NCBI GenBank assembly: GCA_020160755.1
Contig: JAIUPN010000014.1
Span: 1-64,000, forward strand
DNA: 64,000 bases
Direction: 5' to 3'
From: Pseudomonadota bacterium
Lineage (GTDB): Bacteria; Pseudomonadota; Alphaproteobacteria; Sphingomonadales; Sphingomonadaceae
The notes beneath the pieces are model-generated. The model was given only the letters and a program-made list of their open reading frames with translations. It had not been told where the DNA came from and made no database searches. Position 1 is the first letter of the stretch; each line of letters opens with the position of its first letter. Below, piece after piece: positions 52,724 through 62,763 of the stretch. The translations under genes were made by a program, and so were the position numbers.

Positions 52724-55394
52724 TGCGCTGCCACCAGCCGCGGCGCGGTTCGCCGTCGGGGCCTTCGCTTTCGTCATCGCCGTTGGCGGCAACCGGTTCG
52801 GCCTCGCGCGTGGCGGCGGCTTCCGGGGCGGCTTCGGCAGCGACGGCCTTTTTCGCCCGGCTTGCGCGCTTCTTCGGCGCGGGCTTGGCGGGTTCGGCTT
52901 CGGGCTCGGCGACGGCGGTTTCGACCGGAGCAGCTTCGACCGGGGCCGGGGCTTCGGCCGCTTCGGCGGCTGCCTTGGCGGCTTCGGTCTCGGCTTTGGT
53001 CTTGCGCGGTGCGCGTTTGCGCTTCGGCTTTTCCTCGGCGGCGGGTGCTTCTTCGGCAACCGCTTCGACGGCTTCGACCACCTCTACCGGTGCCGTGTCT
53101 GCCTCGGCTGCGACCTCGTCGGCGTTCTCCACCGCATCGGCCTTCTTGCGGCCGCGTCCACCACGGCGGCGGCGCGGCTTGGCTTCGGCTTCGTCGGCGT
53201 CCGCCTCGGGCGCAGCCTCAACGGTCTCGACCGGTGCGGCTTCGCTTTCATCGGCGTCGGCACTGTCGCCTTCGCGCTCGGACTCGCCTTCGCCTTCGCT
53301 ACCTTCGGCGATTTCATTGCCTTCGTCGTCACGGCGGCCACGACGGCCACGGCGGCGGCGGCGGCGGCGCTTGCGGCCCTCACCATCGCCTTCGCCGTCT
53401 TCGCGCGCACCTTCTTCGCGGTCACGCGAACGTGCAGGACGCTCTTCGGCGGCCTCTTCTTCGGCTTCTTCTTCCTCGTCCTCGGGATAATCGTCGTCGT
53501 CATCGTCCTCGATCGGTGCGATCGGGGCGAAGCTGCGGCGTGCGATCGGCGGCGGACCGCTGACCTCGACCGCCATGCGCGCGCCCTCGGTTTCGCCATC
53601 GGGCAGGATTTCGACCGTGACGCCGTAAAGCTCCTCGATCTCGCGCAGTTCGCGGCGCTTTTCGTTGAGGAGGTAGAAGGTCGCTTCCTGGCTCGCGCGC
53701 AGGGTGATCTTGTTGCCCTTGCCGCGCGCGGCTTCCTCTTCGATCAGGCGCAGCGCGCTGAGCCCCGCCGACGAGGCGGTGCGGACGAGGCCGGTGCCTT
53801 CGCAATGCGGACACGGGCGCGTCGAGGCTTCGAGCACGCCGGTGCGCAGGCGCTGGCGGCTCATCTCCATCAGGCCGAAGCCCGAGATGCGGCCGACCTG
53901 AATGCGCGCGCGGTCGTTCTTGAGCGCATCCTTCATCGCGCGCTCGACCTTGCGGACGTTCGAGCCATGATCCATGTCGATGAAGTCGATCACGACGAGC
54001 CCGGCCATGTCGCGCAGGCGGAGCTGGCGGGCGATTTCGTGCGCAGCCTCAAGGTTGGTGCTGACCGCGGTCTGCTCGATATTATGCTCGCGCGTCGAGC
54101 GGCCCGAGTTGATGTCGATCGACACCAGGGCCTCGGTCGGATTGATCACCAGATAGCCGCCCGATTTCAGCTGGACGACGGGATTGAGCATCCCCGCGAG
54201 CTGATCCTCGACGCCGTATCGCTGATAGAGCGAGACGGGATCGGCATATTGCTTCACGCGGCGCGCATGGCTCGGCATCAGCAGCTTCATGAACTGCTTC
54301 GCCGCCTTGTAGCCCTCGTCGCCTTCGACGAGCACTTCCTCGATATCCTTGTGATAGATATCGCGGATCGCGCGTTTGACCAGATCGCTGTCCGAATGGA
54401 CCAGCGCCGGTGCGCTCGATTCGAGCGTCTTTTGGCGAATTTCGTCCCACAGGCGCGCGAGATAGTCGAAGTCGCGCTTGATCTCGACCTTCGTGCGGCT
54501 CATCCCCGCGGTACGGACGATGCAGCCCATCGTCGGCGGCAGTGCGAGTTCGTCGATCATCGCTTTCAGCTTGCGGCGATCGGCACCGTTCGAAATCTTG
54601 CGGCTGATCCCGCCACCATGCATCGTGTTCGGCATCAGCACGCAATAGCGGCCGGCGAGCGACAGATAGGTGGTGAGCGCGGCGCCCTTGTTGCCACGTT
54701 CTTCCTTGACGACCTGGACCAGCATCACCTGACGGCGGCGGATGACGTCCTGAATCTTGTAGCGGCGGCGCAGCGACATACGGTTTTCACCGTCTTCGTC
54801 GTCGTTGCGGCGGCTGCGTCCGCGGCCACCCTTGCGATTGTTGTTGCCACGTCCACGTCCGCGACCCCGGCGATCGCCGCGGCCGTCCCCGGTTCCTTCC
54901 GAACCTTCTTCGGTACCGTCTTCGCTTTCGCCGTCCCCGGCATCGCCATTTTCGGCGTCGCCATCCTCGTCGCCGTCACCGTCTTCGCCGATGGTTTCGG
55001 GGGCGGGCGCGTCGCCATTTTCGTCTTCGTCGTGATATTCGACGTCGGCGACATCGCCTTCGAGCTCGTCGAGGTCTTCCTCGGCGCGCTGCGCGGCGGC
55101 GGCGGCATGCTCGGCCTCTTCGCGCAGCAGCGCGTCGCGGTCTTCCTTCGGAATCTGGTAATAGTCGGGGTGGATTTCGCTGAACGCGAGGAAGCCGTGG
55201 CGATTGCCGCCATATTCGACGAACGCCGCCTGCAGCGACGGTTCGACACGGGTTACCTTGGCCAGATAGATATTGCCCTTGAGCTGCTTGTGCTCGGCGG
55301 ACTCGAAATCAAACTCCTCGATGCGGTTTCCCTTGGTGACGGCGACCCGGGTTTCTTCCCGGTGCCGCGCGTCGATCAACATGCGCGTGGTCAT
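52710..55394 (-). CDS. rne: ribonuclease E
   Basis: RNase E cleaves single-stranded AU-rich RNA and organises the degradosome. The 894-aa protein has an S1 domain (residues 35-240) split by a large insert at about residues 85-212, first acidic (Asp/Glu runs) then RG-rich (RGDRRGRGRGRG). The catalytic DNase-I-like part has SIDINSGR and VIDFIDMD, and the Zn-link CPHCEGTG. The C-terminal third is low-complexity, Glu/Ala/Lys-rich, the scaffold region. The ATG at 55394 has TTGGAG upstream. Such inserts occur in other alphaproteobacteria. Confidence 0.96.
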   Translation of the reverse strand: MTTRMLIDARHREETRVAVTKGNRIEEFDFESAEHKQLKGNIYLAKVTRVEPSLQAAFVEYGGNRHGFLAFSEIHPDYYQIPKEDRDALLREEAEHAAAAAQRAEEDLDELEGDVADVEYHDEDENGDAPAPETIGEDGDGDEDGDAENGDAGDGESEDGTEEGSEGTGDGRGDRRGRGRGRGNNNRKGGRGRSRRNDDEDGENRMSLRRRYKIQDVIRRRQVMLVQVVKEERGNKGAALTTYLSLAGRYCVLMPNTMHGGGISRKISNGADRRKLKAMIDELALPPTMGCIVRTAGMSRTKVEIKRDFDYLARLWDEIRQKTLESSAPALVHSDSDLVKRAIRDIYHKDIEEVLVEGDEGYKAAKQFMKLLMPSHARRVKQYADPVSLYQRYGVEDQLAGMLNPVVQLKSGGYLVINPTEALVSIDINSGRSTREHNIEQTAVSTNLEAAHEIARQLRLRDMAGLVVIDFIDMDHGSNVRKVERAMKDALKNDRARIQVGRISGFGLMEMSRQRLRTGVLEASTRPCPHCEGTGLVRTASSAGLSALRLIEEEAARGKGNKITLRASQEATFYLLNEKRRELREIEELYGVTVEILPDGETEGARMAVEVSGPPPIARRSFAPIAPIEDDDDDDYPEDEEEEAEEEAAEERPARSRDREEGAREDGEGDGEGRKRRRRRRRGRRGRRDDEGNEIAEGSEGEGESEREGDSADADESEAAPVETVEAAPEADADEAEAKPRRRRGGRGRKKADAVENADEVAAEADTAPVEVVEAVEAVAEEAPAAEEKPKRKRAPRKTKAETEAAKAAAEAAEAPAPVEAAPVETAVAEPEAEPAKPAPKKRASRAKKAVAAEAAPEAAATREAEPVAANGDDESEGPDGEPRRGWWQRTFGN

Positions 55395-56052
55395 TAGATA
55401 CACTCCAAGCGCGCCTCGGCGCGCCCTCAAAAAATCCCGCGACCCTTCCCGAGGAAAAGCCGCGGCGGATACGGGTGAAAGGATAAAAGACGTTATTGCC
55501 GAAAAGGGCCTGCGTCCGGTCGTGGACGCGCATGCGGTCTTCAAATCCGGCGACGGCCGGGGCGAAAGCGCCCGCGTCGGGATTCAAAGAGGGCATGGCA
55601 AGCCTCATGCGGCATCAACCTGTTACGGGATGAGCGGGCGGGCAGGGCGGGCGCCAAGCGAACGCCCCGACTGTCCGGTCAACCGGGTGGACTGACGGCA
55701 GGTCGCCCTTCCCCGTATGTCCGGCGCCAAGGCGGCCATGTTCCGCAACTTTGCGGAGCAGGCCTTCCCCTCAAAAGGCCGGACGGCACCGGGAACGACA
55801 CCGTCAGTGTGGGCGTGCTAGCATCGGCACGGGCCGACGGCAACCACAACCACGGTGCAAAGATGGGATGGCGGCGCGCTGTTGCAAGAATGTCATCATC
55901 GTGAAACCGATTGAATCGCGGGCGAAGCTTGCCCGTCGGCCGGCCGCCGCGCGCGGTGGCTAATGCATGGTTCACGACATTCTGCCGCCGCGGCGCGGGT
56001 GTTTTTCAATAAGCGCTGGACCATCGCGCATCGCGGGCGGCATAGACGCCGC
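55395..56052. other. long control region between rne and the amidase
   Basis: No convincing gene is present in these roughly 660 bases. It should hold the rne 5' leader on the minus strand and the amidase promoter on the plus strand. I see two small stems: CCGCAA (55746-55751) with TTGCGG (55754-55759), and GGCCTT (55762-55767) with AAGGCC (55776-55781). E. coli rne is autoregulated through such a leader; that is only an analogy here. Confidence 0.4.
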
Positions 56053-57021
56053 ATGGGCCACCTGCTTGTCCTGCTTGGCATGATCGGGATTCCGTCGGCG
56101 GCGCTGGCGGGACCGGTCGCGGCGCGCGATTCGGGCGGCGAAGTCCGCCTTCTGGCTACCGGTTCGGCGGATGCGTTCGAACGCGCCACGCGCGGCGCGC
56201 GCGCCGAACGCCAGCCGTCTGCGGGTTTTCGCGCGAAGCGGCCTGGGAAACGCTACAGCGTCACCGTCCCGATCGGGAAGCCCAGACCGTCGGTGACGCT
56301 GCCGCGGATCGAAGGGCCGGCGGACGGCCGCCTGCCGCTCGTCGTGATCGATGCCGGGCATGGCGGGCACGATCCCGGCGCGATCAGCCCGCACAGCGGT
56401 GCCCGCGAAAAGGACATCACGCTGGCGCTCGCCCGCGCGATCCGGGCCGACCTGCTTGCTTCGGGGCGCGTGCGCGTCGCTTTGACCCGCGCCGATGATC
56501 GCTTCCTCGTGCTCGAAGAGCGCTTCGGCATCGCGCGGCGGTTGAAGGCGGACCTGTTCATTTCGGTGCACGCCGACGCCGCCGAGAACCGCGAAGCGAG
56601 CGGGGCGTCGGTGTACACGCTGTCCGAAGTCGCCTCGGACCGCGAGGCGGCGCGGCTCGCGGCGCGCGAGAACAAGGCGAATATCATCAACGGCGTCGAC
56701 CTTGGCGCGCACAGCGGCGATGTGTCGTCGATCCTGCTCGACCTGACCCAGCGCGAGACGATGAACACCGCGTCCGATTTTGCCCGGCTGCTCCAGCGCG
56801 AAGCGGGCGAAGCGGTGAAGTTCCGCACCCATGCGCACCGTTTCGCGTCCTTCGTGGTACTGAAAGCGCCCGATACGCCGTCGGTCCTGTTCGAAACGGG
56901 CTTCATCTCGAACAAGGGCGACGCCGAGTTTCTTGCGTCGCCGGCGGGGCAGAAAAAGCTCGCGCGCGGGGTCCGCGACGCGGTGCAGATCCACTTTGCG
57001 CGACGAATCGCGACGCGCTGA
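56053..57021 (+). CDS. amiC: N-acetylmuramoyl-L-alanine amidase
   Basis: The enzyme cleaves stem peptides from glycan strands to separate daughter cells. The zinc-dependent amidase_3 domain has VVIDAGHGGHDPGA, the metal-ligand Glu in REKDITLALA, FISVHADAA and FETGFISN. A signal peptide is present (HLLVLLGMIGIPSAALAG). The start at 56053 gives a normal signal; an upstream ATG at 55963 would add thirty residues without clear purpose. The AMIN domain of E. coli AmiC is not obvious, so the exact AmiC label is tentative. Confidence 0.85.
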   Translation: MGHLLVLLGMIGIPSAALAGPVAARDSGGEVRLLATGSADAFERATRGARAERQPSAGFRAKRPGKRYSVTVPIGKPRPSVTLPRIEGPADGRLPLVVIDAGHGGHDPGAISPHSGAREKDITLALARAIRADLLASGRVRVALTRADDRFLVLEERFGIARRLKADLFISVHADAAENREASGASVYTLSEVASDREAARLAARENKANIINGVDLGAHSGDVSSILLDLTQRETMNTASDFARLLQREAGEAVKFRTHAHRFASFVVLKAPDTPSVLFETGFISNKGDAEFLASPAGQKKLARGVRDAVQIHFARRIATR

Positions 57022-57042
57022 AACCGCGCCCGCATGAATATA

Positions 57043-57054
57043 TAGTCTTGACTA
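57043..57054. promoter_or_regulatory. palindrome upstream of the ALO-type operon, possible TetR site
   Basis: TAGTC (57043-57047) and GACTA (57050-57054) are inverted around TT in an AT-rich stretch 40 bases before the ALO-type start. It may be the operator for the TetR gene at the operon's end. The half-sites are short, so this is only a candidate. Confidence 0.35.
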
Positions 57055-57096
57055 ACTTTTTGTGTGGCGACAGCTTTGCCGACCAGGGAGAGCGGC

Positions 57097-58350
57097 ATGG
57101 CGTGGAGCAACTGGTCAGGAAGCGTCACGGCAAACGCCGCGGTCGCGCGCCCGCAAAGCGTCGATGAACTGGCCGCGCTCATTTGCAGCGCGAACAGGCT
57201 GCGCGTCACCGGCGCGGGGCACAGTTTCATGCCTTTGTGCGAATCGGGCGAGCTGATTGTCAGCCTCGACGACATGGTGGGCACGATTCATATCGCCGCC
57301 GATCGCCGGACCGCGCGCATTCCCGCGGGGTGGAGCATCCGCCGGCTGACTGCGGCGCTGTGGGAGGAGGGATTGGCGCTCGCGAATCAGGGCGACGTCA
57401 ACCCGCAGTCGCTAGCCGGGGCGATGGCGACGGGCACGCATGGCACCGGCGTCGATCTTGGTTCACTCGCGACCTTTGCGCGCGGGTTCGAGCTTGTCGG
57501 GGCCGATGGCGAAACGCGCTGGTGCGATGCGGCGACGAACCCCGACCTCTATCAGGCGCAGCGCCTGTCGCTGGGGCTGTTCGGCGTCGCGACCGAGATC
57601 GAGGTCGCGGTCGTTCCCGCCTTTCACCTCGCCGAACGCATCGAAAAGCGCCGCTGGGCCGAAGTCCGCGAGAGTTACGACGAACTGGCGCAGCAGCACC
57701 GGCATATTGAATTCTGGTTTTTCCCGTACAGCGACGATGTGATCCTGAAAACGCTCGATCCGTGCGATCCTTGCGACCCGCCGCCGACGACGACCGACAT
57801 GGAGGAAGCGAGTTTTCGCCGTATCCTCGATATCTCCGCGCGGCTGCCGTTCCTGACGCCCTTCCTCCAGCGGCTGATGATGAAAAGCGGCATTTCGGGC
57901 CGTCGCCGCGGCCCCGCGCACAGCATCTTCCCGTCCGACCGCACCCTCCGCTTCGAGGAGATGGAATATGAAATGCCCCGCAGCATCGGGCTTGAGGCGT
58001 TGGCAGAGGTCGTCGGCTGGATCCGGCGGAAACGCCTGCCCGTGACGTTCCCCTTCGAATATCGCACCGTTGCCGCCGACGATATCTGGATGAGCCCGAT
58101 GAACGCGGGGCCGGTCGCGGCGATTTCGATGCATCAATATGCGAAAATGCCGTGGACGGCGCTGTTCGCCGATGCCGAAGCCATCTTCCGCGGCGCGGGC
58201 GGGCGTCCGCACTGGGCGAAGCGGCACACATTGGGCCGCGCCGACGTCGCCGCGCTCTATCCGATGGCGGGGCGCTATGTCGCGGTGCGCCGCGCCGCCG
58301 ATCCGCACGGCAAATTCCTCAACACGCATATGGAGAGCCTGTTCGCATGA
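57097..58350 (+). CDS. FAD-linked D-arabinono/aldonolactone-oxidase-like enzyme
   Basis: The 417-aa flavoprotein resembles the ALO/GULO group of vanillyl-alcohol-oxidase-fold enzymes: RVTGAGHSFMPLCESG in the FAD domain, GAMATGTHGTG, and the C-terminal HWAKRH, which is the family's His-Trp-x-Lys-x-His-type motif. It would oxidise an aldonolactone or related alcohol with O2. The ATG at 57097 follows GGGAGAG; a GTG at 57064 is an alternative. It overlaps the next gene by ATGA. Confidence 0.85.
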   Translation: MAWSNWSGSVTANAAVARPQSVDELAALICSANRLRVTGAGHSFMPLCESGELIVSLDDMVGTIHIAADRRTARIPAGWSIRRLTAALWEEGLALANQGDVNPQSLAGAMATGTHGTGVDLGSLATFARGFELVGADGETRWCDAATNPDLYQAQRLSLGLFGVATEIEVAVVPAFHLAERIEKRRWAEVRESYDELAQQHRHIEFWFFPYSDDVILKTLDPCDPCDPPPTTTDMEEASFRRILDISARLPFLTPFLQRLMMKSGISGRRRGPAHSIFPSDRTLRFEEMEYEMPRSIGLEALAEVVGWIRRKRLPVTFPFEYRTVAADDIWMSPMNAGPVAAISMHQYAKMPWTALFADAEAIFRGAGGRPHWAKRHTLGRADVAALYPMAGRYVAVRRAADPHGKFLNTHMESLFA

Positions 58351-59492
58351 CCACCGACCGTGAATTGCACGACCATCTGATCGGCCGGCAGGGCTCGCGC
58401 GCCGACCTTAACACGCCGGTGCTCGTGCTCGACGTCGACGCGCTCGACCGCAATATCGCGGCGATGGCGGCGCTCGCCGCAGGGCACGGCGTCGCGCTCC
58501 GCCCCCACGCCAAAACGCACAAGAGTGTCGATATCGCCCGGCGCCAGCTCGCCGCGGGGGCGGTGGGTGTGTGCTGCGCCAAGATCGGCGAGGCCGAGGC
58601 GCTGGCCGGGGGCGGCGTGACCGGCATCCTCATCACCTCGCCCGTCGCGGCGCCCGCCGCGGTCGATCGTCTCGCCAAGCTCGCGGCAACCGCGCAGGGC
58701 TTGATGGCGGTTGTCGACCATCCCGGCGTTGCCGCGCGGATCGACGCGGCGCTGGCGGCGGCCGGGGCAAGGCTCGACGTGATCATCGACATCGACCCCG
58801 GCATCGCGCGCACCGGCGTCGCGTCGGCGGAGGCCGCGGTCGCGCTGGCGCGCGCAATTTCGGACGCGCGGAACCTAGCATATCGCGGTGTGCAATATTA
58901 TTGCGGATCGCAGCAGCATATCGAAAGCTACGCCGATCGCCGCGCCGCGATTGTCGAGCGCACCGCCTATTTGCAGGAGGTGATCGCCGCGCTCTCCGCT
59001 GCGGGCTTCGCGCCCGGCCTCGTTACCGGATCGGGCACCGGCACCCACCGGATCGACCTCGACCTTGGCGTCTTCACCGAATTGCAGGCGGGTAGCTATG
59101 TCTTCATGGACAAGCAATATCTCGACTGCGACATCGCGGGCGGTGGCGAGGTGCCCTTCGAGGTGTCGCTTAGCGTCGACGCGCGCGTCGTCAGCGCCAA
59201 CCATAGCGGGCTCGTCACCATCGATTCGGGCTATAAATCGCTCTCGACCGACGGCGGCGTCGCGGTGGTGCAGCGCGGGGCGCCCGAAAGCGCCTTCTTC
59301 GCCTTCATGGGCGACGAACATGCCGCGCTGATCGCGCCGGGCATCGGGAACGAACTTCAGCCTGGCGATCCGGTCAGCCTGACCGTGCCACACTGTGACC
59401 CCACGGTGAACCTCTACGACCATTACCATGTCGTCGCGGGCGATACGCTGGTCGATATCTGGCCGGTGAGCGCGCGCGGCGCCGCGCGGTGA
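58347..59492 (+). CDS. D-threonine-aldolase/DSD1-like PLP enzyme
   Basis: The 381-aa protein is of the alanine-racemase fold. RPHAKTHKSV carries the PLP lysine, and the C-terminal HCDPTVNLYDHYHVV gives the metal ligands of D-threonine aldolase and D-serine dehydratase (DSD1). It acts on a D-hydroxyamino acid. It is coupled by ATGA to the ALO-type enzyme and by GTGA to the TetR gene, forming a three-gene operon. Substrate unknown. Confidence 0.85.
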   Translation: MTTDRELHDHLIGRQGSRADLNTPVLVLDVDALDRNIAAMAALAAGHGVALRPHAKTHKSVDIARRQLAAGAVGVCCAKIGEAEALAGGGVTGILITSPVAAPAAVDRLAKLAATAQGLMAVVDHPGVAARIDAALAAAGARLDVIIDIDPGIARTGVASAEAAVALARAISDARNLAYRGVQYYCGSQQHIESYADRRAAIVERTAYLQEVIAALSAAGFAPGLVTGSGTGTHRIDLDLGVFTELQAGSYVFMDKQYLDCDIAGGGEVPFEVSLSVDARVVSANHSGLVTIDSGYKSLSTDGGVAVVQRGAPESAFFAFMGDEHAALIAPGIGNELQPGDPVSLTVPHCDPTVNLYDHYHVVAGDTLVDIWPVSARGAAR

Positions 59493-60112
59493 CGCTCGCC
59501 AGGCGCCGCCCGCCGCAGCAGGAACGCGCGCGCCAGACGCAGGGCCGCCTGCTCGACGTCGCGGGCGAATTGCTCGCCGAGGTCGGGGTCGAGCGCATCT
59601 CGACCAATATGATCGCGGCGCGCGCCGGGCTGAGCCCGCCGGCGCTCTACCGCTATTTCGGCGATAAATATGCGGTGCTCGAAGCGCTCGGGCGGCGGTT
59701 GATGGAGCGCCAGAACGCCGTGCTCGACGCCTGGCTCGCGCGCCATGCACCCGGCGGGATCGCGATGATGGCCGACCATATCGGCGACCTGTTGACCGAA
59801 AATGCCGCGGCGACGCGCGCCGAGCCGGGGGCGGTGTGGATCCTGCGCGCGCTCCACGCGTCGCCGCGCCTCGTCCATATCCGGCTCGAATCGCACCGCC
59901 ATGTCACCGGCCGGCTGGTCGATGCCTGTGCGCCGCACCTTCCCCGGATCGACCGCGAAACGCTGTGGCCGCGTCTGCGCCTCGCGGTCGAACTCGGCTT
60001 TGCGGCCGACGAGATGCTCTATGAAGAGGACCGGGTTTCGGCCGCTGCCGTGCTCGCCGAAGTTGCTTCGATGCTCCGCACGGCCTTGCTCGACCTGACC
60101 GCTACCGGCTAG
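59489..60112 (+). CDS. TetR-family regulator
   Basis: The 207-aa protein has a TetR helix-turn-helix: LLDVAGELLAEVGVERIST, then NMIAARAGLSPPALYRYFGDKYAVLEALG. The C-terminal ligand domain is of unknown specificity. It is the last gene of the operon, with a GTG start overlapping the aldolase-like stop. It may regulate the operon through the palindrome upstream of the ALO-type gene. Confidence 0.87.
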   Translation: MTLARRRPPQQERARQTQGRLLDVAGELLAEVGVERISTNMIAARAGLSPPALYRYFGDKYAVLEALGRRLMERQNAVLDAWLARHAPGGIAMMADHIGDLLTENAAATRAEPGAVWILRALHASPRLVHIRLESHRHVTGRLVDACAPHLPRIDRETLWPRLRLAVELGFAADEMLYEEDRVSAAAVLAEVASMLRTALLDLTATG

Positions 60113-60174
60113 TCGCGCACCTCGCCGCAACCATGCTTCCCTTTCGGCGAGTCAGGCTTTAGAGGCGGAGACAT

Positions 60175-62691
60175 ATGGCCGCCGACAGTCCGCCCGATTT
60201 CCGCCTTCGCCTCCGCCGCGACGGCAATGCCGTCATCGCCTGGGTCCGCGACATGTGGACGCGGCGCTGGTTCCGCTGGCTCGGCTATCTCGCGCTCGCG
60301 GGGCTTCTCGGCATCGCGTTGATCTGGGCGGTTTTTGCGCGCGACCTGCCGTCGGTCGACCAGCTTCGCGACTATGAACCGCCGCTGCCGACGATGGTCC
60401 GCGACGGCGAGGGCAAGCCGGTGCACAGCTATGCCCGCGAACGCCGCGTTCAGCTCGAATATAGCGAATATCCGCAGCTTTTGGTGCGATCCTTCCTCGC
60501 GGCCGAGGACAAGACCTTCTTCAGCCACGGCGGCATCGACTATCCGGGGATCGCCTCGGCGATCCTGACCAACCTGACGAACAGCGGCCGCCCCGTCGGC
60601 GCCTCGACGATCACCCAGCAGGTCGCAAAGAACCTGCTGCTGACGAACGAGCTCAGCTATCGCCGCAAGGTGCGCGAGGCGATCCTCGCGATGCGCATCG
60701 AGGATGCGCTGACCAAGGAACAGATCCTCGAACTCTATTTGAACGAAATCCCGCTCGGGCGCCGCAGCTTCGGGGTGCAGGCGGCGAGCCGCGCTTATTT
60801 CGACAAGGACGTCGACCAGCTTCAGCTCCACGAGATGGCCTTTCTCGCGATCCTGCCGAAGGCGCCCGAAAAATACGGCCGCGCGCGTAACGAGGCGGAG
60901 GCGCTCGCGCGGCGCAATTTCGTGCTCGGGTCGATGGAGAGCAATGGCTGGATCACGGCTGCGCAGCGCGACGCGGCGCGCGCGATGCCGCTCGGCCTTA
61001 CGAACACGGGCAACACCGCGATCGCACAGGTCGGCGGCTATTATATGGAAGAGGTGCGGCGCCAGCTGATCGCCCAGTTCGGCGAAACCGCCGAGGACGG
61101 CCCGCTGAGCGTCTATGCCGGCGGCCTCTGGGTGCGCACCCCCTATGACGGCAAGATGCAACAGGGCGCGACCATGGCGCTGCGCAAGGGGTTACAACGC
61201 TACGACGCGGGCAAGGGCTGGTCGGGTCCGATCGCGACGATCGAGGCCGACGATCAGTGGCAGAGCCGTCTCGCATCGAGCTTTATCGGTATCGACTATG
61301 ACAATTGGCGCATCGCCGCAGTGCTGTCGAAATCGGCCGGCGCCGCGCGCATCGGCTTTGCCAACGGCGACACCGGCACGCTGCCCGCGAGCGCGGCGAC
61401 GATGGGCTATCGCAAGACCGGCGGCAGCGCCTTTTCGGCGATGCGCCCCGGCGACCTGATCGCCGTCAAATCGAACGGCGGCAGCAGCTATGCGCTGCGC
61501 AACATCCCCGAAGTGTCGGGCGGCATGGTCGTCGAAAGCCCGCATTCGGGGCGCATCTATGCGATGCAGGGCGGCTTCGATGTCCGCCTCTCGCCGTTCA
61601 ACCGCGCGACGCAGGCCGAACGCCAGCCGGGTTCGACGATCAAGCCCTTCGTCTACGCCGCGGCGCTCGACAATGGCATGACCCCCGCGACGATGATCGT
61701 CGACGGGCCGTTCTGCGTCTATCAGGGCGCGCGCTTCGGCAACAAATGCTTCCGCAACTTCGGCGGTGCGGGCGGATCGGGCGAACATACGATGCGCTGG
61801 GGCCTCGAACAGTCGCGCAACCTGATGACGGTGCGCACCGCGAGCCAGGTCGGTATGGAACCGATTGTCGACACGATCCGGACGATGGGCATCGGCAAGC
61901 ACGAGCCTTATCTGTCGACCGCGCTCGGCGCCGGGTCGACGACGGTCGAAAAGATCACCAATGCCTATGCGATGCTCGCCAACCACGGCCGCGAGCTGAA
62001 ACCGCGCGTGATCGATTACGCGCAGGACCGCCGCGGCAAGGTGATCTTTCCGAAAAACTGGCGGCCGTGCGAAGGCTGCAACAAGAAGGATTGGGACGGT
62101 CGGCCGATGCCGCGCTTCGCGCGCTCGGGCAAGCAGCTGATGGACCCGATCACCGCCTATCAGGTCGTCCATATGCTCGAAGGCGTCGTCCAGCGCGGCA
62201 CCGCGGTGCGGCTGCGCGACCTCGATGTGCCGCTGTTCGGCAAGACGGGCACGACCTCGGGGCCGAACGACGTCTGGTTCGTCGGCGGCACCCCCGATGT
62301 GGTCGCGGGCATGTATATCGGCTTTGATCAGCCGCGCAGCATGGGCGGCTATGCCCAGGGCGGCAGCTATGCCGCGCCGATCTTCAAGGATTTCGCGCTC
62401 GCCGCGCTCGCCGACCGCCAGCCGATACCCTTTTCGGCGCCGAAGGGCGTGCGTATGGTGCGCATCGACCGCCAGTCGGGGCGCCGCGTCTATGGCGCAT
62501 GGCCGGGCACCGATCCCAAGGCGTCGATCATCTGGGAGGCGTTCAAGCCCGAAAGCGAACCGCGCCGGACGATCCGCGAAGACGAAATCAAACCGATCAA
62601 GGCGCCGAAGCGGCAGAGCGCACCGACGCAGAAGGGGTCGTCGGGACGGACCGACAGCGACTTCCTCGACGACCGCGGCGGCATTATCTGA
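60175..62691 (+). CDS. penicillin-binding protein 1A-type
   Basis: The 838-aa bifunctional enzyme polymerises glycan and cross-links it. A cytoplasmic tail and membrane helix (LALAGLLGIALIWAVF) come first. The transglycosylase domain has AAEDKTFFSHGGIDYPG (catalytic Glu), and the transpeptidase has QPGSTIKPFVYA (Ser-x-x-Lys), SRN and KTGTTSGPNDVW (KTG). The C-terminus is basic and disordered. This is a class A PBP (ponA/mrcA-like). Confidence 0.94.
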   Translation: MAADSPPDFRLRLRRDGNAVIAWVRDMWTRRWFRWLGYLALAGLLGIALIWAVFARDLPSVDQLRDYEPPLPTMVRDGEGKPVHSYARERRVQLEYSEYPQLLVRSFLAAEDKTFFSHGGIDYPGIASAILTNLTNSGRPVGASTITQQVAKNLLLTNELSYRRKVREAILAMRIEDALTKEQILELYLNEIPLGRRSFGVQAASRAYFDKDVDQLQLHEMAFLAILPKAPEKYGRARNEAEALARRNFVLGSMESNGWITAAQRDAARAMPLGLTNTGNTAIAQVGGYYMEEVRRQLIAQFGETAEDGPLSVYAGGLWVRTPYDGKMQQGATMALRKGLQRYDAGKGWSGPIATIEADDQWQSRLASSFIGIDYDNWRIAAVLSKSAGAARIGFANGDTGTLPASAATMGYRKTGGSAFSAMRPGDLIAVKSNGGSSYALRNIPEVSGGMVVESPHSGRIYAMQGGFDVRLSPFNRATQAERQPGSTIKPFVYAAALDNGMTPATMIVDGPFCVYQGARFGNKCFRNFGGAGGSGEHTMRWGLEQSRNLMTVRTASQVGMEPIVDTIRTMGIGKHEPYLSTALGAGSTTVEKITNAYAMLANHGRELKPRVIDYAQDRRGKVIFPKNWRPCEGCNKKDWDGRPMPRFARSGKQLMDPITAYQVVHMLEGVVQRGTAVRLRDLDVPLFGKTGTTSGPNDVWFVGGTPDVVAGMYIGFDQPRSMGGYAQGGSYAAPIFKDFALAALADRQPIPFSAPKGVRMVRIDRQSGRRVYGAWPGTDPKASIIWEAFKPESEPRRTIREDEIKPIKAPKRQSAPTQKGSSGRTDSDFLDDRGGII

Positions 62692-62763
62692 CGCCGCGCA
62701 CCGCCTTCCCTTGCGGCTCGCGAGGCCGTAAGGGCGGGACCAACATATTTCAGGAGCAAGGAC

